A DNA stretch of 64,000 nt from Ignavibacteria bacterium (lineage in GTDB: Bacteria > Bacteroidota > Ignavibacteria > Ignavibacteriales > SURF-24), in assembly GCA_025612245.1 (NCBI GenBank), contig JAAXKQ010000001.1, positions 62,001-126,000 on the forward strand, given 5' to 3'. The translations under genes were made by a program, and so were the position numbers. The notes under the pieces are model-generated. The model ran no database searches, was not told the origin of the DNA, and saw only the letters and a list, made by a program, of their open reading frames with translations. Positions 47,041 to 56,713 of the stretch are shown piece after piece; within the stretch, counting starts at the first letter, position 1, and each line of letters opens with the position of its first letter.

Positions 47041-47219
47041 AGTTCTTTAGCTAAAAATCTCTTTTACCGGGTTCAGCTGCAATAACTCCTGTGAACTGAT
47101 TTTCTGCATGTTATGTTTAGGAATAAATCGGGAAATTACTTCAATTCGAATTAATTTTACTGCTTTATTGAAAAGAAATGGATATTTAGTTAATTTAAAT
47201 TTTATTTATTGAACTTTAA

Positions 47220-48638
<1,419 letters not shown>

Positions 48639-48641
48639 AAT

Positions 48642-49061
48642 ATGAAAGAATTATTCTTAGAAGTCGTAACACCTTCAAAGGTTGCTTATGCCGGTAATAT
48701 TAAATCTGTAACTATTCCGGGTACAATGGGGAGCTTTCAGGTTTTATACAACCATGCTCCTCTTATCAGCTCCATTGAAATAGGCCCCGTTAAGATTGTC
48801 GAGGAAAACGGATCGGTCCGTTTCTTTGCAATCAGCGGAGGGACGGTGGAAGTAAAGGACAATAAAATCCTCGTCCTGGCCGAAAGCATTGAAGAAGCTC
48901 CTGAAATAGACGTTGAAAGGGCAAAAAAAGCGGTGGAAAGGGCAAAAGAAAGGCTGAAAGAAGGAAGCCTGAATTTTGACGTCGACCGTGCCCAGGCCTC
49001 GTTATCAAGGGCTATGAACAGAATTAGTATTTCCACTAAATACAGGCCGGTTTCTTATTAG
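48642..49061 (+). CDS. atpC: F-type ATP synthase subunit epsilon
   Basis: A 139-residue epsilon subunit: an N-terminal beta-sandwich (LFLEVVTPSKVAYAGNIKSVTIPGTMGSFQVL) followed by the C-terminal helical hairpin (VERAKKAVERAKERLKE ... RAQASLSRAMNRISI). It links gamma to the F1 head and its C-terminal helices can inhibit ATP hydrolysis. It lies three bases after atpD and is followed by a strong terminator, confirming a two-gene transcript. Confidence 0.94.
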   Translation: MKELFLEVVTPSKVAYAGNIKSVTIPGTMGSFQVLYNHAPLISSIEIGPVKIVEENGSVRFFAISGGTVEVKDNKILVLAESIEEAPEIDVERAKKAVERAKERLKEGSLNFDVDRAQASLSRAMNRISISTKYRPVSY

Positions 49062-49084
49062 AAACTTCCCGGGGTAAATTATTT

Positions 49085-49130
49085 AAGGATTGGGACCACA
49101 ACAGCTCTGGAAGTCCCAATCCTTTTTTTT
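49085..49130 (+). terminator. Rho-independent terminator after atpC
   Basis: GGATTGGGAC and GTCCCAATCC form a perfect 10-bp stem with a 16-base loop, followed by eight T residues. Confidence 0.92.
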
Positions 49131-49153
49131 ATGAATGCAAGTAGCCAGAAAGA

Positions 49154-49190
49154 ATAAAAAAGGGCAGGAAAGACGAACCTCCCTGCCCTT
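49154..49190 (-). terminator. Terminator of the YtxH-like gene
   Basis: On the minus strand AGGGCAGG / CCTGCCCT form a stem followed by TTTTTTATTC. It lies about 25 bases after the stop of the leftward gene. Confidence 0.8.
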
Positions 49191-49215
49191 TATAATAAAT
49201 GAAGGCGGGACTTAC

Positions 49216-49704
49216 TCAGCGCTCATTATCCATGCGTCTTCCCATGCTTTCGCGCTTCGGGAGGGTTTCATCCTCATATTCAGCCGTAAGCTGGTCTTTT
49301 ACCTCAACTGAAGATGGCCTTGTTTCGCCCCGGGGTGGGGCAGTTTCTTCGGTTTCTTTTTCATAGCTTTTATAGGCCTCAACGGCAGCAGCAAGAGCAT
49401 TTCTGAGTTTTGTAATTTCATTTTCAATTGTATCTCTGGGGACGTCAATTCTACCCGAGGCATATTTTTTTGCCTGTGTAAAGACGTCCTGAGCCCGGTC
49501 GATCCAGCTTGAGGTAACGGTTTTGGTATCGTCAATGATCCTCTGGCTCTGAGATTTGGCCTTATTTATGTAGGTTTTCATGCCTCTTTTAATTTCTCTG
49601 CGGACTCTTCTACCCGAGACGGGGGTTAATATCTGAGCCAGAACACCACCGGCAATGCTTCCTAAAATCACTCCCACAATCAGACTTTCCTTATTCCTTT
49701 TCAT
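49216..49704 (-). CDS. YtxH-domain protein
   Basis: A 162-residue protein that starts with a short basic tail and one glycine-rich hydrophobic segment (SLIVGVILGSIAGGVLAQILTP), followed by RRVRREI, the hallmark arrangement of YtxH-like (gas vesicle GvpP-like) proteins. The rest is a long amphipathic helical region with a proline/acid-rich tail. It is probably a membrane-anchored stress protein with the helical part in the cytoplasm. A GGAGAAGC site precedes the ATG. Confidence 0.75.
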   Translation of the reverse strand: MKRNKESLIVGVILGSIAGGVLAQILTPVSGRRVRREIKRGMKTYINKAKSQSQRIIDDTKTVTSSWIDRAQDVFTQAKKYASGRIDVPRDTIENEITKLRNALAAAVEAYKSYEKETEETAPPRGETRPSSVEVKDQLTAEYEDETLPKRESMGRRMDNER

Positions 49705-50039
49705 ATCGGCTTCTCCTTTTCTAATTTTATTATTTAAGCGGTGCCCAGAGAGGCTAGGGTAACTATAATTAGGATATAAAATATAATTGATAAGTGCAAG
49801 GTTCGAGGTGTAGGGTGCAAAGTTACGGGTTTCATAACCTCCAATCTTGCATCCCGACTCCCGAACCTTGGACTAATTTCCTCCCCCCAATAATCCATCC
49901 ACTGATGAAATAGATGAGCGTTTTTCGTAAATTTACAGATTACATATCTTTTATTCCGGAATGGGTTGGTATACAGGATTTTCATTATTATATTTTATGA
50001 AGACACCTGAATAAAAGGGCATCCGATCCGATGTAATTC
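49705..50039. other. Divergent intergenic region between the YtxH gene and isocitrate dehydrogenase
   Basis: A 335-base spacer. Its left and right parts are AT-rich and should hold the two divergent promoters. The centre carries an imperfect inverted repeat, listed separately. I see no convincing coding frame. Confidence 0.5.
49797..49870. repeat. Imperfect 74-base inverted repeat
   Basis: The outer arms CAAGGTTCG and CGAACCTTG are perfect, the next segments (TGCAA / TTGCA) pair further in, and the centre (GTTACGGGTTTCATAACC) is unpaired or forms its own fold. It is much more GC-rich than its surroundings. A related string (GAACCTTGAAC) occurs near 63840. It looks like a dispersed intergenic repeat or a MITE remnant. 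Confidence 0.5.
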
Positions 50040-50066
50040 TTGAAAATTATAATGAATGGAGGGAAA

Positions 50067-51083
50067 GTGAGCTACGAATTTACACTGATTCCGGGCGACG
50101 GGATCGGTCCGGATATTACCGAGGCCGCAGTAAAGGTAATTGAGCATGCGGGCATTAAGATTTACTGGGACGTGCAGTCTGCCGGGCTGTCGGCAATTGA
50201 AAAATACAAGGATCCCCTGCCGGAAAGTACACTCGATTCAATTGCTAAGAACAAAATTGCACTGAAAGGCCCGCTGACCACACCCGTCGGCAAGGGGTTC
50301 AGGAGCGTAAATGTAGCTTTGCGCAAGGAATTTGACCTTTATGTCAATGAACGCCCAGCTAAGACATATAAGGGAATAAAGACTCTTTACGATCACATTG
50401 ATATGGTTATCTTCAGGGAAAACCTCGAAGAATTCTACAGCGGAATTGAACATTATATCGACAGTTCGCGTTCTGCTGCTGAGACAATTGGAATTGTTAC
50501 AAAGCGCGGGTGCGAGAGAATACTGAGATATGCTTTTGATTATGCAAAAAAACACGACAGGAAGAAAGTTACCGCGGTCCACAAGGCCAATATCCTAAAA
50601 TATACGAGCGGGCTTTTTCTTGATACCGCAAGGGAAATTGCAAAAGAGTACCCCGACGTTCAGTTTAACGACAAGATTATAGACAATATGGCCATGCAGA
50701 TGGTATTAAACCCGTACCAGTTCGACGTAATTGTAACTACAAACCTTTTTGGCGACATACTCTCTGACCTTGCAAGCGGGCTTGTTGGCGGTCTCGGCAT
50801 GGCGCCCGGGGCAAACCGGGGCCCGGAGATATCGCTTTTTGAGGCAGTTCACGGATCTGCACCCGACATAGCAGGGATGAACCTTGCCAACCCGTGCGCA
50901 ATTATACTTGCAGCTGTGATGATGCTGGATTCTATTGGGGAGACCGATGCCGCGGTGCGAATTGAAAAAGCCGTGGCCGCGGTAATTGCCGAAGGGAAAA
51001 ACGTGACACGGGACATTAATCCCGATAATTATGTGGGAACAAAAGAAATAACAAACTCAATATTAAGGGAATTGGATAAGTAA
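50067..51083 (+). CDS. NAD-type isocitrate dehydrogenase family enzyme
   Basis: A 338-residue beta-decarboxylating dehydrogenase. Substrate motif TTPVGKGFRSVNVALRKEFDLYVNERP has the Ser-x-Asn (RSVNV) of isocitrate rather than isopropylmalate enzymes. REN..EFYSGIEHY, with the catalytic Tyr, NDKIIDNMAMQMV, and LFGDILSDLASGLVGGLGMAPGAN follow. The cofactor region HGSAPDIAGMNLANP lacks the Lys/Tyr pair of NADP enzymes, favouring NAD. It oxidises isocitrate to 2-oxoglutarate. I placed the start at GTG 50067 because GGAGGG lies four bases upstream; ATG 50052 and TTG 50040 are in frame but have no such site. Confidence 0.85.
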   Translation: MSYEFTLIPGDGIGPDITEAAVKVIEHAGIKIYWDVQSAGLSAIEKYKDPLPESTLDSIAKNKIALKGPLTTPVGKGFRSVNVALRKEFDLYVNERPAKTYKGIKTLYDHIDMVIFRENLEEFYSGIEHYIDSSRSAAETIGIVTKRGCERILRYAFDYAKKHDRKKVTAVHKANILKYTSGLFLDTAREIAKEYPDVQFNDKIIDNMAMQMVLNPYQFDVIVTTNLFGDILSDLASGLVGGLGMAPGANRGPEISLFEAVHGSAPDIAGMNLANPCAIILAAVMMLDSIGETDAAVRIEKAVAAVIAEGKNVTRDINPDNYVGTKEITNSILRELDK

Positions 51084-51086
51084 TAT

Positions 51087-52316
51087 ATGAAGAAGACCTC
51101 ACTTTCTGTCATTTTTATGACCGTGTTCATAGACTTGATGGGCTTTGGAATACTTATACCGATACTTCCTACTTTTGCCTCCAAGGACCTCGGAATAAGT
51201 GATTTTGGAATTGGAATTTTGTTTTCCAGCTTTTCGTTTGTACAGTTTATATTTAACCCGATTCTCGGAAGAGTTTCCGACAAGTACGGCAGGCGCCCGG
51301 TTATACTCTTGTCGCTTATGTCAACGGCGAGCTCATACATAATTTTCAGCTTTTCACATTCATTCCTGCTGCTACTTTTGTCCAGGATACTTGGAGGCCT
51401 CGGGGGCAGCAACATTGCAGTTGCACAGGCCTACATTGCCGACATAACGGCAAAGGAAGAGCGCTCCAAGGGAATGGGAATGATCGGTATGGCCTTCGGA
51501 CTGGGCTTTGTATTCGGGCCCATGATTGGCGGAATACTCTCCCGTTATGGTTATGCTTTTACCGGCTTTGCAAGCGCTTCATTCTCCGCCATGGCACTTT
51601 TATTTGCTTTCCTGTTCTTAAAGGAAACAGTGGACGTAGAGAATACCAGGAGACTGAAAATTGCAAATACAAAGATACTGGACGTAAAAGGTCTCTACCA
51701 GACGCTGAAGCATCCGGATGTGGGGATACTGATATTCCTGTTTTTTATACTGACCTTCTCGGGTGCAACAATTTACGGTACATTTGCGCTTCTTGGATAT
51801 AAGGTCTACCAGCTTTCCAACCAGCAGATCGGGTATCTCTTTGGAATTATGGGTGTTGTGGGTGCCATAATTCAGGGCGGATTTATAAAAATGCTTACTG
51901 AAAAGTTTACCGAAAAAACTCTCATCCTCATAGGCACGTTTCTGATGATCTTTGGGCTGGGACTTCTTCCTTACGGGGAAAATTTCCTCGGAGTGGCAGT
52001 TGTAATATCGGTCTTGTCCATTGGAACAGGCATCATTCAGCCCGTGGTTTTAAGCATGATAAGCAAGTATTCATCCGAACATGAGCAGGGGGCGATTCTG
52101 GGCATAAACCAGTCGCTTTCAGCCCTAGGAAGAGTATTAGGCCCTTTATGGGGAGGGTTTGCCTTTGAGTTTTTGGGCTATCCCTTTCCGTTTTTAACGG
52201 GTGCGGCATTTATGGTACTGACATTTTTCTTCAGCCTTAAATTCATCAGCGCGGAGAAATATGCCAGGATGGCCAAAGAAAAAGTAATTTATAATAACAT
52301 TGAAAGTGGAATGTAA
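51087..52316 (+). CDS. MFS drug/metabolite exporter (TetA-like, DHA1)
   Basis: A 409-residue carrier with 12 predicted helices. It begins with VFIDLMGFGILIPILPTFA (DHA1 motif D1-like), then GRVSDKYGRRPVILLSL (motif A), RILGGLGGSNIAVAQAYIADIT (motif B) and GLGFVFGPMIGGILS (motif C, the antiporter motif). Motif C and the TetA-like opening suggest proton-coupled efflux. The substrate is unknown. It lies three bases after the isocitrate dehydrogenase gene and three bases before dus, so the three form one transcript although functions differ. Confidence 0.87.
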   Translation: MKKTSLSVIFMTVFIDLMGFGILIPILPTFASKDLGISDFGIGILFSSFSFVQFIFNPILGRVSDKYGRRPVILLSLMSTASSYIIFSFSHSFLLLLLSRILGGLGGSNIAVAQAYIADITAKEERSKGMGMIGMAFGLGFVFGPMIGGILSRYGYAFTGFASASFSAMALLFAFLFLKETVDVENTRRLKIANTKILDVKGLYQTLKHPDVGILIFLFFILTFSGATIYGTFALLGYKVYQLSNQQIGYLFGIMGVVGAIIQGGFIKMLTEKFTEKTLILIGTFLMIFGLGLLPYGENFLGVAVVISVLSIGTGIIQPVVLSMISKYSSEHEQGAILGINQSLSALGRVLGPLWGGFAFEFLGYPFPFLTGAAFMVLTFFFSLKFISAEKYARMAKEKVIYNNIESGM

Positions 52317-52319
52317 AGT

Positions 52320-53351
52320 ATGTTTAAGGTTGGTAACATTGAAATAGAAAAGGCTCTTTTGCTGGCTCCAATGGAAGACGTGACGGATCTGTCGTTCAGG
52401 AATATATGCAAGGGGTTCGGTGCTGATGTGGTCTATACGGAATTTGTGAACTCAGAGGGTTTAATCCGTTCGGTTCAGAAGACTCAGAAAAAGCTTAAGA
52501 TTACAGAAGAGGAAAGGCCGGTTGGAATACAGATATACGGCGAAAACATAGACTCCATGGTCTCGGCGGCAAGAATTGCCGAAAAGGAGAACCCGGATTT
52601 AATTGACATTAATGCCGGCTGCTGGGTTAAGAAGGTTGCAAACCGTGGCGCGGGGGCGGGTCTACTGAAAGATCCACCGTACATGCAGAAAATGGTAAAG
52701 GCCATTGTTGAGGCGGTAAGCCTTCCTGTTACGGTAAAGACCCGCATTGGCTGGGACAGCGACAACATACTCATACTAGACATAGCCAGGATGGTTGAAG
52801 ATGTCGGCGCAAAGGCACTTACGGTTCACTGCCGCACCAGGCAGCAGGGGCATTCGGGAGATCCCGACTGGGAGTGGATAGACAGGATTAAAGAGTGTAT
52901 TGACATTCCCGTCGTCCTAAACGGCGGGGTTTTTACGGCGCAGGATGTGGAATATGTCTTCAAAAATACGAAAGCCGACGGCGTTATGATTGCGCGCGGT
53001 GCAATTGCAAACCCGTGGATTTTTAAGGAAAGCAAGGAATTACTTACCCAGGGGTATGTTTCTACCGTACTGAGGCCCGAAGACAGGATTTCAACGGCGC
53101 TCCGGCATCTGAAAGATTCAATTGAGGTAAAAGAAGAAAGGCGCGCCATTCTGGAGTTCAGGAAATATTATTCATCGTATCTTAAGGGGCTCCACGGGGT
53201 CTCGGCCGTAAGGCAGGATCTGATGAAGTTGCTGGATTACGAGAGTGTGGAATTGAGGCTCGTGCAATACCTGGATTACCTGAATTCCGCCCCAGGCCTT
53301 CAGGATGAAGGAATTATAGAAAATGACCGCAATGGGATCTCGGAATTTTAA
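52320..53351 (+). CDS. dus: tRNA-dihydrouridine synthase (DusB-like)
   Basis: A 343-residue FMN enzyme with the N-terminal TIM barrel: LLLAPMEDVTDLSFR (FMN), DINAGCWVKKVANRGAGAGLLKDP with the catalytic Cys, VKTRIGWD, LTVHCRTRQQGHSG, VVLNGGVFTAQDVEYVF and VMIARGAIANPW. The helical C-terminal domain binds tRNA. It reduces uridines in the D-loop with NADPH. NAGCWVKKV is NMGCP-like in most Dus proteins; the Cys is kept but the Pro is replaced by Trp. The start is three bases after the MFS gene. Confidence 0.9.
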   Translation: MFKVGNIEIEKALLLAPMEDVTDLSFRNICKGFGADVVYTEFVNSEGLIRSVQKTQKKLKITEEERPVGIQIYGENIDSMVSAARIAEKENPDLIDINAGCWVKKVANRGAGAGLLKDPPYMQKMVKAIVEAVSLPVTVKTRIGWDSDNILILDIARMVEDVGAKALTVHCRTRQQGHSGDPDWEWIDRIKECIDIPVVLNGGVFTAQDVEYVFKNTKADGVMIARGAIANPWIFKESKELLTQGYVSTVLRPEDRISTALRHLKDSIEVKEERRAILEFRKYYSSYLKGLHGVSAVRQDLMKLLDYESVELRLVQYLDYLNSAPGLQDEGIIENDRNGISEF

Positions 53352-53362
53352 ACATTACATGT

Positions 53363-53417
53363 TGTTGTAGGGGCGAGCCGTGTTGTATTGTAGGGGCGAG
53401 CTGCGGCTCGCCCCAAC
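53363..53417. repeat. GC-rich palindromic intergenic repeat
   Basis: Two direct copies of TGTTGTA..GGGGCGAG (53363-53378 and 53381-53400) are followed by a reverse copy CTCGCCCCAACA, giving a perfect 9-bp stem GGGGCGAGC / GCTCGCCCC. This is the form of the short REP-like GGGGCGA..TCGCCCC elements seen between genes in many bacteria. It may also act as a 3' hairpin for dus. Confidence 0.65.
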
Positions 53418-53453
53418 AAAAAACAACGATCAACATTTGGAGGATTCTTTACA

Positions 53454-54074
53454 TTGACAGACAAACCCTTTTCTTACAGAACTGCAAGATTTATTTCAAC
53501 ATTATTTGTTCCTCCAAGCTTTACTATCATCATATTTACTTGGCTGGCCCTTAGGCTTGAATATGAGCTCTGGCAGAGGATTCTTGTTATTGGCGTGGCC
53601 CTTACCTTCGGCTTTGCTTTCCAGATTTTGATGTTTTTCCATTTTAAGAACAAGGGCATGATTGCAGATATGGATGCCTCTGTAAAGGAAGAAAGGACAG
53701 TCCCGTTTTTTGTGGCGATCCTGATATATGCCATGGGACTTTTAGTCCTGTTACTTACAAAAATGGATCCGGTTATTATTTCATTTTGGTTCTGCTATAT
53801 TTCCAATACATTAATAGTAATATGGATAAACAAATACTGGAAAATCAGCGCGCACGCGCTGGGTGCTTCAGGGCCATTTGGCGTGTTGGTGTATATGGCC
53901 GGAACAGGCAGCCTTCTTTTCCTGGTAGTCATTGTTCTTATTGGCTGGGCAAGAATTAAGCTTAAGATGCACACATTTGCCCAGGTTGCAGCAGGCACAA
54001 TTGCAGGCTTTGCGCTTACATACTTCCAAATAATTTTCATTGTTAAGATGCTGAAAGAGCAAGGCTGGTTTTAG
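53454..54074 (+). CDS. PAP2-like membrane phosphatase
   Basis: A 206-residue inner-membrane protein with about six helices. The PAP2 motifs are recognisable but reduced: KEERTVPF (motif 1, K-x6-RP form), ISAHALGASGPFG (motif 2, (P)SGH reads SAH) and WARIKLKMHTFAQVAAG (motif 3, SR-x5-H form, here AR). The catalytic His residues and the Arg of motif 3 are kept. Such enzymes dephosphorylate lipid phosphates such as undecaprenyl or phosphatidylglycerol phosphate. Start is TTG with GGAGG ten bases upstream. Confidence 0.75.
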   Translation: MTDKPFSYRTARFISTLFVPPSFTIIIFTWLALRLEYELWQRILVIGVALTFGFAFQILMFFHFKNKGMIADMDASVKEERTVPFFVAILIYAMGLLVLLLTKMDPVIISFWFCYISNTLIVIWINKYWKISAHALGASGPFGVLVYMAGTGSLLFLVVIVLIGWARIKLKMHTFAQVAAGTIAGFALTYFQIIFIVKMLKEQGWF

Positions 54075-54121
54075 TGCAGTAAATCCGTTCTTATTTTGTC
54101 AACTATACCGGGTATAATACT

Positions 54122-55849
54122 ATGTCATTAAAGGAAAAAGTAGCTGAAACGTTTGACAGCTTTGCCGACATACTTGAGTTTAAGGGCGATAATCCCTTCA
54201 AAATAAACGCATTTAGGAATGGGGCGGCCATTATAAGGGACCTGGAAGGTGACCTTGAGGAGATGGTTGGCGAAGGCAGCATTAAAAATGTTAAAGGAAT
54301 CGGCAAGGGGCTCCTTGCCGTAATCTACGACATACAGGACAAGGGTTATTCCGCAGATTATGAGAACCTCATTGCCGAAATTCCCCCGGGCATACTGGAC
54401 TTCATGAACATTAACGGGCTCGGGGTAAAAAAGGTTAAGATTATCCATGACAGCCTGGGCATCAGCTCTATGGAAGAGCTGGAACTGGCCTGCAAAAGCA
54501 ACCGGCTTGCCGCGGTAAAAGGCTTCGGTGAAAAGACACAGAAAGCCATCCTGGATGAAATTGAAAGAATTAAATCCGCAAAGAACTTCACGCTCCTGGA
54601 CGACGCGAAGAAGAAAAACGACCTCATTTTAACCGCGCTTGAGGAGTTCAATAGCATAAAAAAAGTTCAGCCTTCAGCCGAATACAGAAGATCTTTGGAA
54701 GTGATTTCAAAGCTGGAATTTGTAATTTTTGTGACATCTATTGAGGAATTTACAAAAGAGCTTAAGAGCCACTACTTTTTTGACGATTCCCCGATTGCAG
54801 AAGACTGCCTCGTTGAAACAGGCGGCCTGAGCAAGACAATAAGCTATAAGTGCTTCATGCTGAAAGATGAGTACTATATACCGGTTTATTTTATCTGTAC
54901 TGAAAGCCTGAGGGATTATGAAAACCTTTTGTTCTTTACCACCGGAAGCCCCGAATTTATAAAGATGGCTGAAGCCTCGGGAAAAGTATTCAATACGGAG
55001 CATGAAAGCGGCATATTTACGGCGCTTAATATGAGCGTGGTAATTCCCGAGATGAGGGAAAAGGAGTATTTTTCAGCGCCTGAAAACCTGAGGAAAAATT
55101 CAGAGCTCGGGATACTGGATTTCAGGGGACTTCTACATTTTCACACCGGGTACTCCGACGGCAAGAATACCTTGGGTGAAATGGCTCAGGCGGCAAAGGA
55201 CGGCGTTTTTACTTACCTTGCCGTATGCGACCACAGCAAGTCGGCTTTCTATGCAAACGGGCTTAGCGAGGCAAGGGTGCTTGAACAGAAAAAGGAAATT
55301 GAAAGGGTAAGCCGTGAACTGGACATCCCCGTTTTCCACGGGGTAGAAAGCGACATACTTAAGGATGGTGAACTGGACTATGATGAAGGCTTTATGAAGA
55401 ATTTTCAGTTTGTTGTTGCCTCAGTCCACAGCCGCTTTAAGCTGAGCGAAGCCGAAATGACTTCAAGAATAATTAAGGCGGTCGAAAACCCAAATACCGA
55501 TCTACTGGGGCATCCAACGGGAAGGCTCCTTTTACAAAGGTCGCCTTATCATCTGGACATTAAAAAAGTAATAGACGCCTGTGCCGGGAACAGTGTGGCA
55601 ATTGAGATAAACGCTAGCCCAAACAGGCTGGACCTGGACTGGCGCATGATTTACTATGCGCGTGAAAAAGGCTGCCTGTTCTCGATTAACCCGGATGCGC
55701 ATTCAATCCTGGGGATTGATGAGATCAACTATGGAATTAGTGTTGCAAGAAAGGGCGGGCTCCAGCCTGAAGAGGTGATAAACTGCATGGACCTGGAAGA
55801 CTTCAGGAAGTTTCTTACGAGGAAGGTGAAGCGGGAGATTTCTTATTGA
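54122..55849 (+). CDS. PolX-like protein: degenerate family X polymerase domain plus PHP domain
   Basis: A 575-residue protein with bacterial PolX order. Residues 1-150 are the 8-kDa/helix-hairpin-helix part (FADILEFKGDNPFKINAFRNGA, VKGIGKGLLAVI, VKGFGEKTQKAIL). Residues 180-330 occupy the palm/thumb position, but the GS-x-RR and DxD of family X read SAEYRRS and KLEFVIF, and the third Asp (VDLR) reads PVYFI, so the metal-binding triad seems lost. Residues 336-575 are an intact PHP domain: HFHTGYSDGKN, VCDHSKSA, HGVESDI, VVASVHSRF, LGHPTGRLL, INPDAHS. PHP domains of PolX are Mn-dependent 3'-5' exonucleases. It may be a nuclease or AP-site enzyme without polymerase activity. Confidence 0.85.
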   Translation: MSLKEKVAETFDSFADILEFKGDNPFKINAFRNGAAIIRDLEGDLEEMVGEGSIKNVKGIGKGLLAVIYDIQDKGYSADYENLIAEIPPGILDFMNINGLGVKKVKIIHDSLGISSMEELELACKSNRLAAVKGFGEKTQKAILDEIERIKSAKNFTLLDDAKKKNDLILTALEEFNSIKKVQPSAEYRRSLEVISKLEFVIFVTSIEEFTKELKSHYFFDDSPIAEDCLVETGGLSKTISYKCFMLKDEYYIPVYFICTESLRDYENLLFFTTGSPEFIKMAEASGKVFNTEHESGIFTALNMSVVIPEMREKEYFSAPENLRKNSELGILDFRGLLHFHTGYSDGKNTLGEMAQAAKDGVFTYLAVCDHSKSAFYANGLSEARVLEQKKEIERVSRELDIPVFHGVESDILKDGELDYDEGFMKNFQFVVASVHSRFKLSEAEMTSRIIKAVENPNTDLLGHPTGRLLLQRSPYHLDIKKVIDACAGNSVAIEINASPNRLDLDWRMIYYAREKGCLFSINPDAHSILGIDEINYGISVARKGGLQPEEVINCMDLEDFRKFLTRKVKREISY

Positions 55850-55950
55850 TTATAAAATTAATTAGCTTTATGTTTTAGGAAAACAAAAAGAACAATTAAT
55901 ATTCTATAAATCTTTCTTGCTATTTTAAGAGAAAAAGAAGAGGACAAAAA

Positions 55951-56481
55951 TTGGTGACAACAGATCTATCGCAACTGATCAGAAGCATTCCCGATTTCCC
56001 GAAGAAGGGGATCGTGTTCAAAGACATAACCACACTTTGGAAAGACAAAGACGGACTAAAGGGTGCCTTTAACGAACTCTATGGATTTATTGAAGGGAAG
56101 CACATCGACAAGGTTGTAGGGGTCGAGTCGAGGGGATTTGTATTCGGAGCCATGCTTGCCGACAGGCTTAACGCAGGATTTGTGCCCGTAAGGAAGCCTG
56201 GGAAGCTGCCCGCAATGACCTTGAAGGAAAATTACGTGCTTGAGTATGGAGTTGATGCTGTTGAGATGCACGAAGACGCAATTGAGAAAGGGGACAAGGT
56301 TTTAATTCACGATGACCTTCTTGCAACCGGGGGCACCATGGAAGCCGCCTGCAAGCTAGTGGAAAAAGCCGGCGGCGAGATAGTGCAGATATCATTTCTG
56401 ATAGAACTGGCATTTCTGAAAGGCCGCGACAAGCTATCCAAATATGACGTAAGATCACTTATAAGCTACGACAGTGAGTAA
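55951..56481 (+). CDS. apt: Adenine phosphoribosyltransferase
   Basis: A 176-residue type I PRTase. It starts with LSQLIRSIPDFPKKGIVFKDITTLWKD, has GVESRGFVFGAMLADRL and the PRPP motif VLIHDDLLATGGTMEAA (near residue 115), and ends in ISYDSE. It converts adenine and PRPP to AMP. Either TTG 55951 or GTG 55954 may start it; AGAGGA lies just upstream of both. It complements the nucleoside salvage genes at 10-13 kb. A strong terminator follows. Confidence 0.93.
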   Translation: MVTTDLSQLIRSIPDFPKKGIVFKDITTLWKDKDGLKGAFNELYGFIEGKHIDKVVGVESRGFVFGAMLADRLNAGFVPVRKPGKLPAMTLKENYVLEYGVDAVEMHEDAIEKGDKVLIHDDLLATGGTMEAACKLVEKAGGEIVQISFLIELAFLKGRDKLSKYDVRSLISYDSE

Positions 56482-56487
56482 AAAAAG

Positions 56488-56512
56488 AAACCGCCTTTTG
56501 GGCGGTTTTTTT
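56488..56512 (+). terminator. Rho-independent terminator after apt
   Basis: AAACCGCC and GGCGGTTT form an 8-bp stem with a TTTTG loop, followed by TTTTT, seven bases after the apt stop. Confidence 0.92.
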
Positions 56513-56713
56513 CTGACCAACCCCTAAATTAAAAAATCCTTATCCTCTCTGCTGGCAGTTCCTTAGCCACGTCCCTCCAAAATCCTTTGCAGCCAGGAAA
56601 TTCTTACTCCGTGGGAAGCCGTAATAATTTTATGATAATGACCTAAACTATTGGCTTGAAGGTTAGGGCCCATTTATTTAGTAATAAATAATTATCATTA
56701 TTAAGGCTTTTGT

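Noticed and set aside
49734-49985. An 83-codon minus-strand frame between the YtxH gene and isocitrate dehydrogenase
   Set aside because: It runs through the inverted repeat and has no ribosome site or recognisable product.
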